Below are positions 18,895 through 26,182 of a DNA stretch of 35,730 bases, piece after piece; the stretch's first letter is position 1; each line of letters opens with the position of its first letter. The notes beneath the pieces are model-generated. The model was given only the letters and a program-made list of their open reading frames with translations, made no database searches and was not told the origin of the DNA. This DNA is from Granulicella sp. L46. Lineage in GTDB: Bacteria > Acidobacteriota > Terriglobia > Terriglobales > Acidobacteriaceae. The DNA is taken from the NCBI RefSeq assembly GCF_009765785.1, contig NZ_LMUT01000003.1:93310-129039 (forward strand), given 5' to 3'. The translations under genes and the position numbers were made by a program.

Positions 18895-20340
18895 ATGAGT
18901 CCGATGAGTCAGACGCAGGCTACGGCGGCGAAGCGATCGGCGGCACAGTCGTCGCTGCTGGCGGCGATGGGAATTACGCTGCTGAAGCTGTTGACCGGGA
19001 TTTTGGCGGGCTCGCTGGGGATGCTGAGCGAGGCGGCGCACTCGTTTATTGATTTGATTGCGTCGGCGATTACGCTGCTGACGGTGCGGGCGGCCGATAT
19101 GCCCGCGGATGAAGAGCACAACTACGGGCATGGGAAGCTGGAGAGTTTGTCGGCGGCGTTTGAGACGCTGCTGATGGTGGGGTCGTGCGTGTGGATTGCG
19201 CGCGAGGCGATTGAGCGGATGGTGCATCACACGCGGCTGGATCTGCGCTGGTCTGTGTGGCCATTTGCGGTGCTGCTGCTGTCGATGGCGGTGGACTTTA
19301 CGCGGTCGCGGTCGCTGCACCGCGTGGCGCAGGAACACAGAAGCGATGCGCTGGAGGCCGATGCGGTGCACTTTGGGACCGACATCTGGTCGTCGGCCGC
19401 GGTGTTTCTTGGGTTGCTGGCGACGTTTGCGGGAGAGAAGCTGCATGTGCCGGCGCTGACCTATGCGGATCCGATTGCTGCGCTGATTGTGGCGGCGATT
19501 ATTTTGCGGGTGACGTGGCGGCTGGCGCGGCAGACGGTCGATTCCCTGCTGGATGCGACGCCGCCTGAGGTGCGGGAACAGATTCGGCGGGACTTGATTC
19601 ATGACCTTGAGGCAGAGGATGGTGTGCTGTCGGTAAACCGGGTGAGGGTGCGGCGGTCAGGGTCGAATTATTTTGTGGACCTGACGTTGAGCCTGCCGAG
19701 GAAGCTGACGTTTCAGCGGTCAGAACAAATTACGTTTGCGGCTACCGAGGCGGTGCAGAAGCTGCTGCCGGGAGCGGATGTAGTGATCCATACGGTGCCG
19801 ACGGCTTCGTTGGGAGAGAGTGTGTTCGACAAGGTGCGGGCGGTGGCGGCGCGGTCGAATCTTTCAATTCACGACGTGAGCGTTCGGCAGTATGACGGAG
19901 CGCTGCACGTGGAACAGCATCTCGAGGTGCCGGAGACGATGACGCTGCGCGAGGCGCATGACGTGGTGACGGCGCTTGAGACCGAGATGAAGCATGAGGT
20001 GCCGGGGATTGCGACGCTGCTGACGCATATTGAGAGTGAGCCAGCAACGATTGCGGAGGCTGCGCAGATTGATCCCAGCAAGAATTTGGAGCATCAACTA
20101 CGGACGACCGCTAGTCATTTTCCGGAGATCCTGGATATTCACGAGATCACGGTGACGCGCGGGCATGGCGGCGCGGCGAATAGCGTGCAGGTGAACCTGC
20201 ATTGCACGCTGCCGGATGATCTTCCAATGGAGGCTGTCCACGAGGTGATTACGAATTTTGAAAGTGAGTTTCGGCTGGACCATCCGCAGGTGTCGAGGGT
20301 GTTTATTCATCCGGAGCCGGCTACGGATAATCGGCGGTGA
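18895..20340 (+). CDS. Cation diffusion facilitator metal exporter with extended C-terminus
   Basis: This is a CDF-family proton-coupled efflux transporter for divalent metals such as Zn2+, Co2+ or Fe2+. The six-helix membrane part spans about residues 20-210. Metal-site HxxxD motifs are visible in helix 2 (His49 and Asp53 in EAAHSFID) and helix 5 (ADAVHFGTDIW). DEEHNYGHGKLE follows helix 2. At 481 aa it is much longer than typical CDFs (about 300). After the first cytoplasmic dimerisation domain (about 216-302), two further stretches of similar size and ending (about 310-384 and 398-476, finishing LLTHIESEP and RVFIHPEPA) look like repeats of it. The start could be ATG 18895 or 18904. Metal specificity is not evident. 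Confidence 0.88.
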   Translation: MSPMSQTQATAAKRSAAQSSLLAAMGITLLKLLTGILAGSLGMLSEAAHSFIDLIASAITLLTVRAADMPADEEHNYGHGKLESLSAAFETLLMVGSCVWIAREAIERMVHHTRLDLRWSVWPFAVLLLSMAVDFTRSRSLHRVAQEHRSDALEADAVHFGTDIWSSAAVFLGLLATFAGEKLHVPALTYADPIAALIVAAIILRVTWRLARQTVDSLLDATPPEVREQIRRDLIHDLEAEDGVLSVNRVRVRRSGSNYFVDLTLSLPRKLTFQRSEQITFAATEAVQKLLPGADVVIHTVPTASLGESVFDKVRAVAARSNLSIHDVSVRQYDGALHVEQHLEVPETMTLREAHDVVTALETEMKHEVPGIATLLTHIESEPATIAEAAQIDPSKNLEHQLRTTASHFPEILDIHEITVTRGHGGAANSVQVNLHCTLPDDLPMEAVHEVITNFESEFRLDHPQVSRVFIHPEPATDNRR

Positions 20341-20344
20341 GGGG

Positions 20345-20417
20345 AAGTTGTTAGTTGTTCGTTCTCAGTTGTCAGTTAGGGGTGAGAACTAACAACTGAG
20401 AACTGAGAACTGAGAAC
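20345..20417. repeat. Inverted repeat of 7-bp units before the PASTA gene
   Basis: TTGTTAG, TTGTTCG, TTCTCAG and TTGTCAG units run up to about 20378. After GGGG they are mirrored by GAACTAA, CAACTGA and GAACTGA units ending at 20417. A long, imperfect hairpin with a tiny loop is possible. It ends 21 bp before the ATG of the next gene and may act as a terminator for the CDF gene. Confidence 0.65.
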
Positions 20418-20438
20418 TTTCTGTATGCTGGGGCTGCG

Positions 20439-21287
20439 ATGAAACCGTTTGTGAAATGGACGCTGTTGGGGATGGCGATGCTGGCGGTGATGCTGGTGTC
20501 GGCTGGGATTACGCTGCGGTTTGCGCTGCATGGGCACGAGGTGACGATTCCGGATTTTGCGGGGATGACTGTGGGGGAGGCCAGCCAGGCGGCGCTGCGG
20601 ACGGGCGTGGATCTGAATATCGAGAACAAGTTTTATTCGACCACGGTGCCCGCGGGGAGGGTCTTGTCGCAGGCGCCGGCGGCGGGGTCGCGGGTGCGGC
20701 ATGGGTGGCAGGTGAGGGTGACGGAGAGTTTGGGGCCGCAGCAGGTGACGATTCCGGATGTGGTGGGAGACCCGATGCAGGAGTCGTCGATGGAGATACG
20801 CAAGATGCAGCTGGATTTGGGGACGCTGGCGCATATTGGCGCGCCGGGCGATGCGGAGATGACGCTGGCGCAGACGCCGCCACCCAATGCGGGGGTTGAC
20901 CAGCCTCGGGTGAATCTGTTGCTGAGTTCGTCGGTGAATGCGTCGAGCGCGTTTGTGCTGCCGTCGTTTGTGGGGATGAGTTTTGGGGCGGCGAATCGGG
21001 CGGCGATTGGGCTGGGGTTGAAGGTGGCGACGATTGGCGGCGTGCCGGCTGCGGCGCCAGCGCCGGCCCCAGCGCCTGCGCCGGTGGTGCCGGGGCAGCC
21101 CGTGGTGCCGGCTGCGCCCGCCGCGCCTGTGGTGCCTAGCGGGGTGGTGACGGAGCAGTCGCCGGAGTCGGGGTTTAAAGCTAGTCGGGGGGATGTGGTG
21201 CGGTTGACGCTGGGGGCGAGTGGGGCTGCGGCGGCGCCTGTGGCTCCGGCGGCTCCCGCGGCGGTTCCGGTGCCGGTTGCGCACTAG
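20439..21287 (+). CDS. Membrane-anchored PASTA-domain protein
   Basis: The 282-aa protein has an N-terminal membrane segment (WTLLGMAMLAVMLVSAGITL). PASTA repeats begin at VTIPDFAGMTVGEASQAAL (about 34), VTIPDVVGDPMQESSMEI (about 102) and FVLPSFVGMSFGAANRAAI (about 170). The third repeat is interrupted by an alanine/proline-rich stretch (about 205-235) before VVTEQSPESGFKASRGDVV completes it. PASTA domains bind peptidoglycan precursors or muropeptides and normally occur on Ser/Thr kinases or penicillin-binding proteins; neither catalytic domain is present here. A TATGCT hexamer lies nine bases before the ATG with no ribosome site between. The role as a wall sensor or scaffold is inferred. Confidence 0.85.
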   Translation: MKPFVKWTLLGMAMLAVMLVSAGITLRFALHGHEVTIPDFAGMTVGEASQAALRTGVDLNIENKFYSTTVPAGRVLSQAPAAGSRVRHGWQVRVTESLGPQQVTIPDVVGDPMQESSMEIRKMQLDLGTLAHIGAPGDAEMTLAQTPPPNAGVDQPRVNLLLSSSVNASSAFVLPSFVGMSFGAANRAAIGLGLKVATIGGVPAAAPAPAPAPAPVVPGQPVVPAAPAAPVVPSGVVTEQSPESGFKASRGDVVRLTLGASGAAAAPVAPAAPAAVPVPVAH

Positions 21288-21358
21288 GGGCGTGCGAGGT
21301 CCCAAGGATCCCTTCGATAGCTGGAATATTGGCGACTGAGGCCCAGCTCTTCCAGGCG

Positions 21359-21425
21359 GAGAAAGAGCAAGAACGAGAGGAAGCAGGTTCCTCGCTGCGC
21401 TCGGAATGACAGCCAGAAAAGCAAG
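21359..21425 (+). repeat. Composite dispersed repeat, short fragment E
   Basis: This fragment has the purine-rich AAAGAGCAAGAACGAGAGG tract, the AGCAGGTTCC...GGAATGACAG module (21382-21411) and the following AGCCAGAAAAGCAAG. The leading palindromes and the tail are missing. It lies between the convergent PASTA and rsmB genes. Confidence 0.6.
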
Positions 21426-21430
21426 TACGC

Positions 21431-22861
21431 CTAGGGGCGGTGGAGGAGGGCGGCGAAGAAACCGTCGCCGGAGAAGTTTGCGCCGGGGAGAGTGCGGAGG
21501 TGGCCGTTGCGGAGTAGGTCGGCGGGGGGCGTGGTGAGGAGGCCGGTGGTGGCTAGCTGGTCCAGGATGGGGTCCAGGGGGAGTTGGGTGATGCCGGGGG
21601 CGGCGGCGAGAGCGGCGGCGACTACTTGTTCGTTCTCTTCGGGTTCGAGGGAGCAGGTGGAGTAGAGGAGGTGGCCGCCGGGGGCTAGGCGGGCTAGCGC
21701 GGCAGTGAGGATTTCGCGCTGGCGAGTGGCCTGGCGGGCCAGGTCGGCGGGTTGGAGGCGCTGGCGGATCTCAGGATTGCGGCTGAGGGTGCCGGTGCCG
21801 CTGCAGGGGACGTCGCAGAGGATGAGGTCGAAGAGGCCTTCGGCTTCGGGGAGGGCGGTGGCGTCGGCGTGGAGGGTTTTTGTTTGGGGGGACGTGGTCT
21901 CGAGGCGGGTGGCGAGGGCCTGGAGGCGGCGGGGGTTGGCGTCGGTGGCGAGGAGATGGGCCCCGGGGTGGCGGGCTGCGAGGATTAGGGTTTTGCCGCC
22001 GGGCGCGGCGCAGGTGTCCCAGATGCGGGTGGGGGTGGGGTGAGAGGCGGCGGCTAGCTCGGCTACGAGGCGGGAGCCGTCGTCTAGGTGGGGCAGGTCG
22101 GGGGTTGAAACCCACTCTTCGTTTTCTGAGGTCATGAAACCCGAGGTTGAAACCTCGGGGTAGCTAGAAGCTGGGGGGACAACTGGGGCGTCACCGGAGA
22201 GGAAGAGGGTGTTGGGTTGGGGCTCGGTTTGGTCGTGGGTTAGGATCGCGAGTGCGGCCGCGCGGCCGTAGTTCTGTACCCAGCGGTTGGCTAGCCAGAG
22301 GGGATGCGAGAGGCGCTCGGCGAAGGCGGCCGTTGTTTCGTAGAGTTTGGGTTGGGCGGGGGGTTGGCGGGTTAGCTTTCGGAGGATCGCGTTGACCATG
22401 CCGGCGGCGTGGGGGTGTCCGGCGGCGCGGACTAGCTCGACGGATTCGGAGAGAGCGGCATGGGCGGGGATCCGGTCCAGGTGTAGGAGCTGGAACGCTC
22501 CCATACGGAGGGCGGTGGCGACGGGAGTGGGGAGGGCCTGGTCGGGACGCTGGAGGAGGGGCTGCATGCGGGCGTCGAGGGCGATCTGCCAGCGGAGGAC
22601 ACCGAAGACGAGGGTGTGGGCGAGGTTGCGGTCGGCCTGGGAGAGGGCGGACATGCCGGGGCCGTGGAGGAGGTCGTCGGAGTGGGCGGAGGTGTCGGCG
22701 ACACGGACGAGGATGGCGAAGGCGGCGGAACGGGCGGGGGTGATAGGGGCGTGTGCGGGCGGCTGGGGCTGTGCAAAAACCTGCGCGGCGGGCCGGTTTT
22801 GCGCAGGGGTTTGCATAGGGCCATTCTTTTTAGGCGATTTAGACGATGGGGGCTTGGGCAT
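21431..22861 (-). CDS. rsmB: 16S rRNA (cytosine-C5)-methyltransferase, RsmB type
   Basis: RsmB methylates C967 of 16S rRNA. The N-terminal NusB-like helical domain is seen in AAFAILVRVADTSAHSDDLL and HTLVFGVLRWQIALD. The SAM-dependent methyltransferase domain follows, with DTCAAPGGKTL (SAM loop), DLILCDVPCSGTGTLSRNPE holding one cysteine, and LLYSTCSLEPEENEQ holding the second of the two-cysteine mechanism. The start is uncertain: ATG 22861 (MPKPPSSKS) is used here, ATG 22816 is possible, and the longest frame begins with TTG at 22951. Residues about 235-254 are encoded by REP-like palindromes (see separate entry). It follows fmt on the same strand, as in many bacteria (def-fmt-rsmB). Confidence 0.92.
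   Translation of the reverse strand: MPKPPSSKSPKKNGPMQTPAQNRPAAQVFAQPQPPAHAPITPARSAAFAILVRVADTSAHSDDLLHGPGMSALSQADRNLAHTLVFGVLRWQIALDARMQPLLQRPDQALPTPVATALRMGAFQLLHLDRIPAHAALSESVELVRAAGHPHAAGMVNAILRKLTRQPPAQPKLYETTAAFAERLSHPLWLANRWVQNYGRAAALAILTHDQTEPQPNTLFLSGDAPVVPPASSYPEVSTSGFMTSENEEWVSTPDLPHLDDGSRLVAELAAASHPTPTRIWDTCAAPGGKTLILAARHPGAHLLATDANPRRLQALATRLETTSPQTKTLHADATALPEAEGLFDLILCDVPCSGTGTLSRNPEIRQRLQPADLARQATRQREILTAALARLAPGGHLLYSTCSLEPEENEQVVAAALAAAPGITQLPLDPILDQLATTGLLTTPPADLLRNGHLRTLPGANFSGDGFFAALLHRP
22102..22158. repeat. Pair of REP-like palindromes within rsmB
   Basis: GGGTT-GA-AACCC (22102-22113) and CCGAGGTT-GA-AACCTCGG (22141-22158), 27 bp apart, lie wholly within rsmB coding sequence and keep the frame. 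They encode YPEVSTSGFMTSENEEWVST, a low-conservation linker between the NusB-like and catalytic parts. The two-base GA centre matches the intergenic palindromes. Confidence 0.75.
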
Positions 22862-22987
22862 GTGGGAATCGGTGTGGCTGTGGAAAAGCTGGGATAAATG
22901 GTAATTTGTGAACGCTGATTCAGATGGATTTGTGGATGTATTAGATTGCAAAAGTTACACAAATCATTGTATTAGAACGCTTTGCTA

Positions 22988-23923
22988 CTATGACAAATGT
23001 TCTCCTGCATGAAGTTGAAAGTCTCGAGCGAATTTGAGGCCTGAGAGGCGCGGTTTGCCTTCTAGCTGGACTTCGTCTAGGGCAAGGACCGTGTTATGGG
23101 TGGCGCCTACGAGGAGGTGGTCGGTGGAAAAGTCCAGCTGGTTGGGGGCGAGGGTCAAGGTGGAGGTTGAGGGGTGCATGCGGTGGATGAGGAAGCGCTT
23201 GCCGCGGAAGAGAGCGTGGGCTCCGGGCCATGGGGTGAAGCCTCGCCACCGATTGTAGGTCTGCTGGGCGGTGCGATGGGCTAGATCCAGGCGGCCGTCC
23301 TCGCGGGTGAGGATGGGGGCTAACGTGGCGGCGGCGTTATCCTGCGGCTGGGGGATGATCGTTCCCTGCTCCAGACCGGAAAGGGTTTGAAGTAAGAGGC
23401 TTGCACCTATCTGTGAAAGCTGTGGATAAAGCTCTGCAGAAGTGGCATCGGGGCGTATAGGAAGGCTGTGGAAACGGAGTGTATTTCCTGTGTCGAGGCC
23501 GGCGTCGAGGAGCATGGTGGTGACGCCTGTTTCGGTTTCGCCGTTGGCGACGGCCCACTGGATGGGGGCGGCGCCTCGGTATTTGGGAAGGAGGGATCCG
23601 TGGACGTTGATGTTGCCGTAGGGCGGGAGGTCGAGCATCCATTGGGGGATGATGCGGCCGTAGGCCACGACGATGATTGCGTCTGGGGCGATTTGTTCAA
23701 GTAGCGCCTGAAGGTCTGGGTTGTTCTTTAGGCGCTCGGGTTGGAGGATGGGGAGACCGAGTTTCTGGGCTAGTTGTTTGACGGGTGGGACTTGGAGTTC
23801 GTGCTTGCGGCCGGCGGGGCGGTCGGGCTGGGTTAGGACGAGGGGGATTTCGTGGCCGGCATCGACGAGGGCCTGGAGGGTTGGGACCGCGAATTCGGGG
23901 GTTCCGCAGAAGACTAGTTTCAT
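22988..23923 (-). CDS. fmt: Methionyl-tRNA formyltransferase
   Basis: Fmt formylates initiator Met-tRNA with 10-formyl-tetrahydrofolate. The 311-aa protein (E. coli 315) begins MKLVFCGTPEFAVPTLQAL. It carries the folate-site motif NVHGSLLPKYRGAAPIQWA with the catalytic Asn-His pair, the tRNA-contact loop LTQPDRPAGRKHELQVPPVK, and TGVTTMLLDAGLDTG. The C-terminal OB-like domain includes RWRGFTPWPGAHALF. The ATG at 23923 is the first sensible start. Downstream lies rsmB; upstream, def is separated by a 429-bp gap largely filled by a repeat element, so the usual def-fmt coupling is broken. Confidence 0.96.
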   Translation of the reverse strand: MKLVFCGTPEFAVPTLQALVDAGHEIPLVLTQPDRPAGRKHELQVPPVKQLAQKLGLPILQPERLKNNPDLQALLEQIAPDAIIVVAYGRIIPQWMLDLPPYGNINVHGSLLPKYRGAAPIQWAVANGETETGVTTMLLDAGLDTGNTLRFHSLPIRPDATSAELYPQLSQIGASLLLQTLSGLEQGTIIPQPQDNAAATLAPILTREDGRLDLAHRTAQQTYNRWRGFTPWPGAHALFRGKRFLIHRMHPSTSTLTLAPNQLDFSTDHLLVGATHNTVLALDEVQLEGKPRLSGLKFARDFQLHAGEHLS

Positions 23924-23958
23924 TTGTGCGGACCTCGGTGGTTCGGGTGAAGGAGGAA

Positions 23959-24317
23959 GTCCCAGGGGCTAAAGCCCAAACTCGGGGGCATGTTTAATTG
24001 CCGGGGCTAAAGCCCCGGCCTATCTCAGGTGCAAGGGCGAGGGCAGAGACAACAGCAGATTCCCAGGGGGAATGACAGAAAAAAGCAAGAGCAACGACAA
24101 CGGCAGAAGCGAGAGCAACGACAACGGCAGAAGCGAGAGCAACGACAACGGCAGAAGCAAGAGCAACGACAACGGCAGAAGCAAGAGCAACGACAACGGC
24201 AGAAGCGAGAGCAACGACAACGGCAGAAGCAAGAGCAACGACAACGGCAGAAGCAAGAGCAAATACAGGGGTCTCTCCGCTACGTCCGCAAAGGCGCGGA
24301 CTTCGGTCGAGATGACG
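23959..24317 (+). repeat. Composite dispersed repeat, full copy C
   Basis: The order is again palindrome around GGGGCTAAAGCCC (23965-23977), then CCGGGGCT-AA-AGCCCCGG (24001-24018) and CCTATCTCAGGTGCAA. The AGCAGATTCCCAGGGGGAAT module (24054-24073) follows. Then comes a tandem array (separate entry), and the tail GGGGTCTCTCCGCT with hairpin GTCCGC (24284-24289) / GCGGAC (24296-24301) and CGGTCGAGATGACG. It fills the def-fmt gap (23924-24352), in which nothing else is seen. Confidence 0.85.
24083..24261 (+). repeat. 24-bp tandem repeat array, seven units
   Basis: The core ACGACAACGGCAG recurs at exact 24-bp steps from 24094 to 24238, seven times, with only an A/G alternation between GCAAGAGCA and GCGAGAGCA. 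It lies inside composite repeat C and replaces the irregular purine tract of copies A and B. The frame across it encodes SNDNGRSE/K octapeptides but is unlikely to be a gene. Confidence 0.85.
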
Positions 24318-24352
24318 AACTAAGCGGCGTTGCGAAACAGGTCAAATCAGGA

Positions 24353-24949
24353 CTACCAGTCGCCATGCTTGATGAGCTTCTTGATGCGGCGGAGGACCAG
24401 GTCTCGTTTGAGGCGGCTTAGGCGGTCGATGAAGAGGATGCCGTGGAGGTGGTCGATTTCGTGGAGCATCGCGCGGGCTAATAGCTCTGTACCCTCTACT
24501 TCAAATACTTCCCCTTTCACGTTCTGCGCACGGACTTTAACCCAGGCGTCTCGGGCTACTTTTTCGCGGATGTCGGGGAGGGAGAGGCAGCCTTCTTCTT
24601 CTACCTGCTTGCCGCGGCGGTCGATGACTTCGGGGTTGATGAGGACGAGGCGGTCTTCGGGGCGCTCGTTGAAGCTGATGTCGATTACCGTGATTTGTTT
24701 GGAGACGGAGACCTGGGGGGCGGCGAGGCCGATGCCCTCGGCGGCGTACATGCTGTCGAACATCTCGTCGACGAATTGGGCTAGCTCGGGGGTGAACTCG
24801 GTGACGGGTTCGCCCTTCTTGAGGAGGACGGGGTCGGGGTATTTGACGACCTCGTGGAGCTTGGGGGCGGACTTGCGCACGGCGTCGCGGGTGGCGATAC
24901 GGTTCTGCTTTTTGACTTCTTTGTCGTCGAGTTTGGTGTCGGTGGGCAT
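24353..24949 (-). CDS. def: Peptide deformylase
   Basis: This enzyme removes the formyl group from nascent N-terminal methionine. The three metal-site motifs are all present: GIGLAAPQ, EEGCLSLP (cysteine ligand) and HEIDHLHG (two histidine ligands and catalytic Glu). The 198-aa length includes an N-terminal polar extension (TDTKLDDKEVKKQNRI) before the usual core start at KLHEVVKYPDPVL, and a basic C-terminus. It follows aroC by 27 bp on the same strand. fmt, its functional partner, lies downstream beyond repeat C. The first ATG (24949) is used; no strong ribosome site was seen, and an internal start cannot be excluded. Confidence 0.95.
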   Translation of the reverse strand: MPTDTKLDDKEVKKQNRIATRDAVRKSAPKLHEVVKYPDPVLLKKGEPVTEFTPELAQFVDEMFDSMYAAEGIGLAAPQVSVSKQITVIDISFNERPEDRLVLINPEVIDRRGKQVEEEGCLSLPDIREKVARDAWVKVRAQNVKGEVFEVEGTELLARAMLHEIDHLHGILFIDRLSRLKRDLVLRRIKKLIKHGDW

Positions 24950-24976
24950 GTTCTGTATCGGTCAGTACGGTTTTTC

Positions 24977-26173
24977 TCAGTAGGTGCTTATTTGATGGCA
25001 GTAGCCAGTGTAGTTGCGGTGGAGTTCGTGGAGGCTGTCGCCGCCGAATTTCTCGAGGAGGGAGCGGGCGACGGTGAGGGCGACCATGGCTTCGGCGGCG
25101 ACACCAGCGGCCGGGACGACGCAGACGTCCGAGCGCTCATAGGATGCTTTGGTGGCCTCGCGGGTTTCGAAGGAGACCGAGGCGAGGGGGCGGCGGAGGG
25201 TGGAGATGGGCTTGAGGTAGCCGCGGATGACGAGGTCTTCGCCGTTGGAGATGCCGCCTTCGAGGCCGCCGGCGTTGTTGTGCTCGCGGGTGAACTTGGT
25301 GAATGGGCCGCCTGCGGCGAGGTCGCCTACGTCGCCGCTGGTGTAGCCGATGGCGTCGTGGACTTTGGAGCCGGGGGATTGGGCTGCTGTTACGCCGCGG
25401 CCTAGCTCTACGGCTTTGACGGCCTGGAGGCTCATGACGGCCTGGGCGAGGAGGCCGTCGAGGCGCTCGTCCCAGTTGACGTGTGTGCCGATGCCGGGGG
25501 GGAGGCCGTGGACTACGACTTCGAAGATGCCGCCGATGGTGTCGCCGGTGCGGAGGGCTACGTCGACTTCGGCTTTCATGCGGGCTTCGGATTCGGGGTC
25601 GACGCAGGCGAGGAGGACGTCTTCCCTGCTGGCTAATGCGGCGATTTCCTGGAAGGTGGCCTCGCGGGAGAGTTCGGCACCGCCTACGCGGGTGACGTGG
25701 CTGGCTACTTCGATGCGGAGGGCGCGGAGAAGCATCTTGGCTACGGCCCCGCAGGCTACGCGGGCGGCGGATTCGCGGGCGGAGGCTCGCTCGAGGATGT
25801 AGCGGGCGTCGGGGAAGTTGTACTTGAGGGCGCCTGCGAGGTCGGCGTGGCCTGGGCGGGGGCTGGTTACGGCTTTGTGCTTTTCGGGATCGCCTTCGGC
25901 TACGGGGAGGATCTCTTCCCAGTTCTTCCAATCCTTGTTCGCCAAGGTCATGGCGATGGGCGAGCCGATGGTGTGGCCGTGCCGGACGCCGGAGAGGATG
26001 TGGGCGGTGTCCTTTTCGATGCGCATGCGGCCGCCGCGGCCGTAGCCCTGCTGGCGACGCCAGAGCTCGTGGTCGAGGAAGGATTGGTCTACGGGGATGC
26101 CCGCGGGTAGACCGCTGAGGAGGGCTACGAGGGATTCGCCGTGGCTTTCGCCGGCTGTGGAGAAACGAAGCAT
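24977..26173 (-). CDS. aroC: Chorismate synthase
   Basis: This enzyme catalyses the last shikimate-pathway step, EPSP to chorismate, needing reduced FMN. The 398-aa protein starts MLRFSTAGESHGESLVALLSG. It contains RRQQGYGRGGRMRIEKD, the ISGGIS-like VRHGHTIGSPIAM region, SPRPGHADLAGALKYN with ARESAARVACGAVAK, and the late EGGISNGEDLVIRGYLKPI and RSDVCVVPAAGVAAEAMVAL motifs. These are the FMN and substrate signatures. Length fits the longer 380-400 aa group. The ATG at 26173 lies nine bases from a perfect TATAAT, with no ribosome site between, suggesting a leaderless mRNA. def follows after 27 bp. Confidence 0.96.
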   Translation of the reverse strand: MLRFSTAGESHGESLVALLSGLPAGIPVDQSFLDHELWRRQQGYGRGGRMRIEKDTAHILSGVRHGHTIGSPIAMTLANKDWKNWEEILPVAEGDPEKHKAVTSPRPGHADLAGALKYNFPDARYILERASARESAARVACGAVAKMLLRALRIEVASHVTRVGGAELSREATFQEIAALASREDVLLACVDPESEARMKAEVDVALRTGDTIGGIFEVVVHGLPPGIGTHVNWDERLDGLLAQAVMSLQAVKAVELGRGVTAAQSPGSKVHDAIGYTSGDVGDLAAGGPFTKFTREHNNAGGLEGGISNGEDLVIRGYLKPISTLRRPLASVSFETREATKASYERSDVCVVPAAGVAAEAMVALTVARSLLEKFGGDSLHELHRNYTGYCHQISTY

Positions 26174-26182
26174 GAATTATCG

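Noticed and set aside
24072-24323. Open frame encoding SNDNGR octapeptide repeats
   Set aside because: It is the 24-bp tandem array inside composite repeat C, running into the repeat tail; no ribosome site and no relation to proteins in neighbouring copies.
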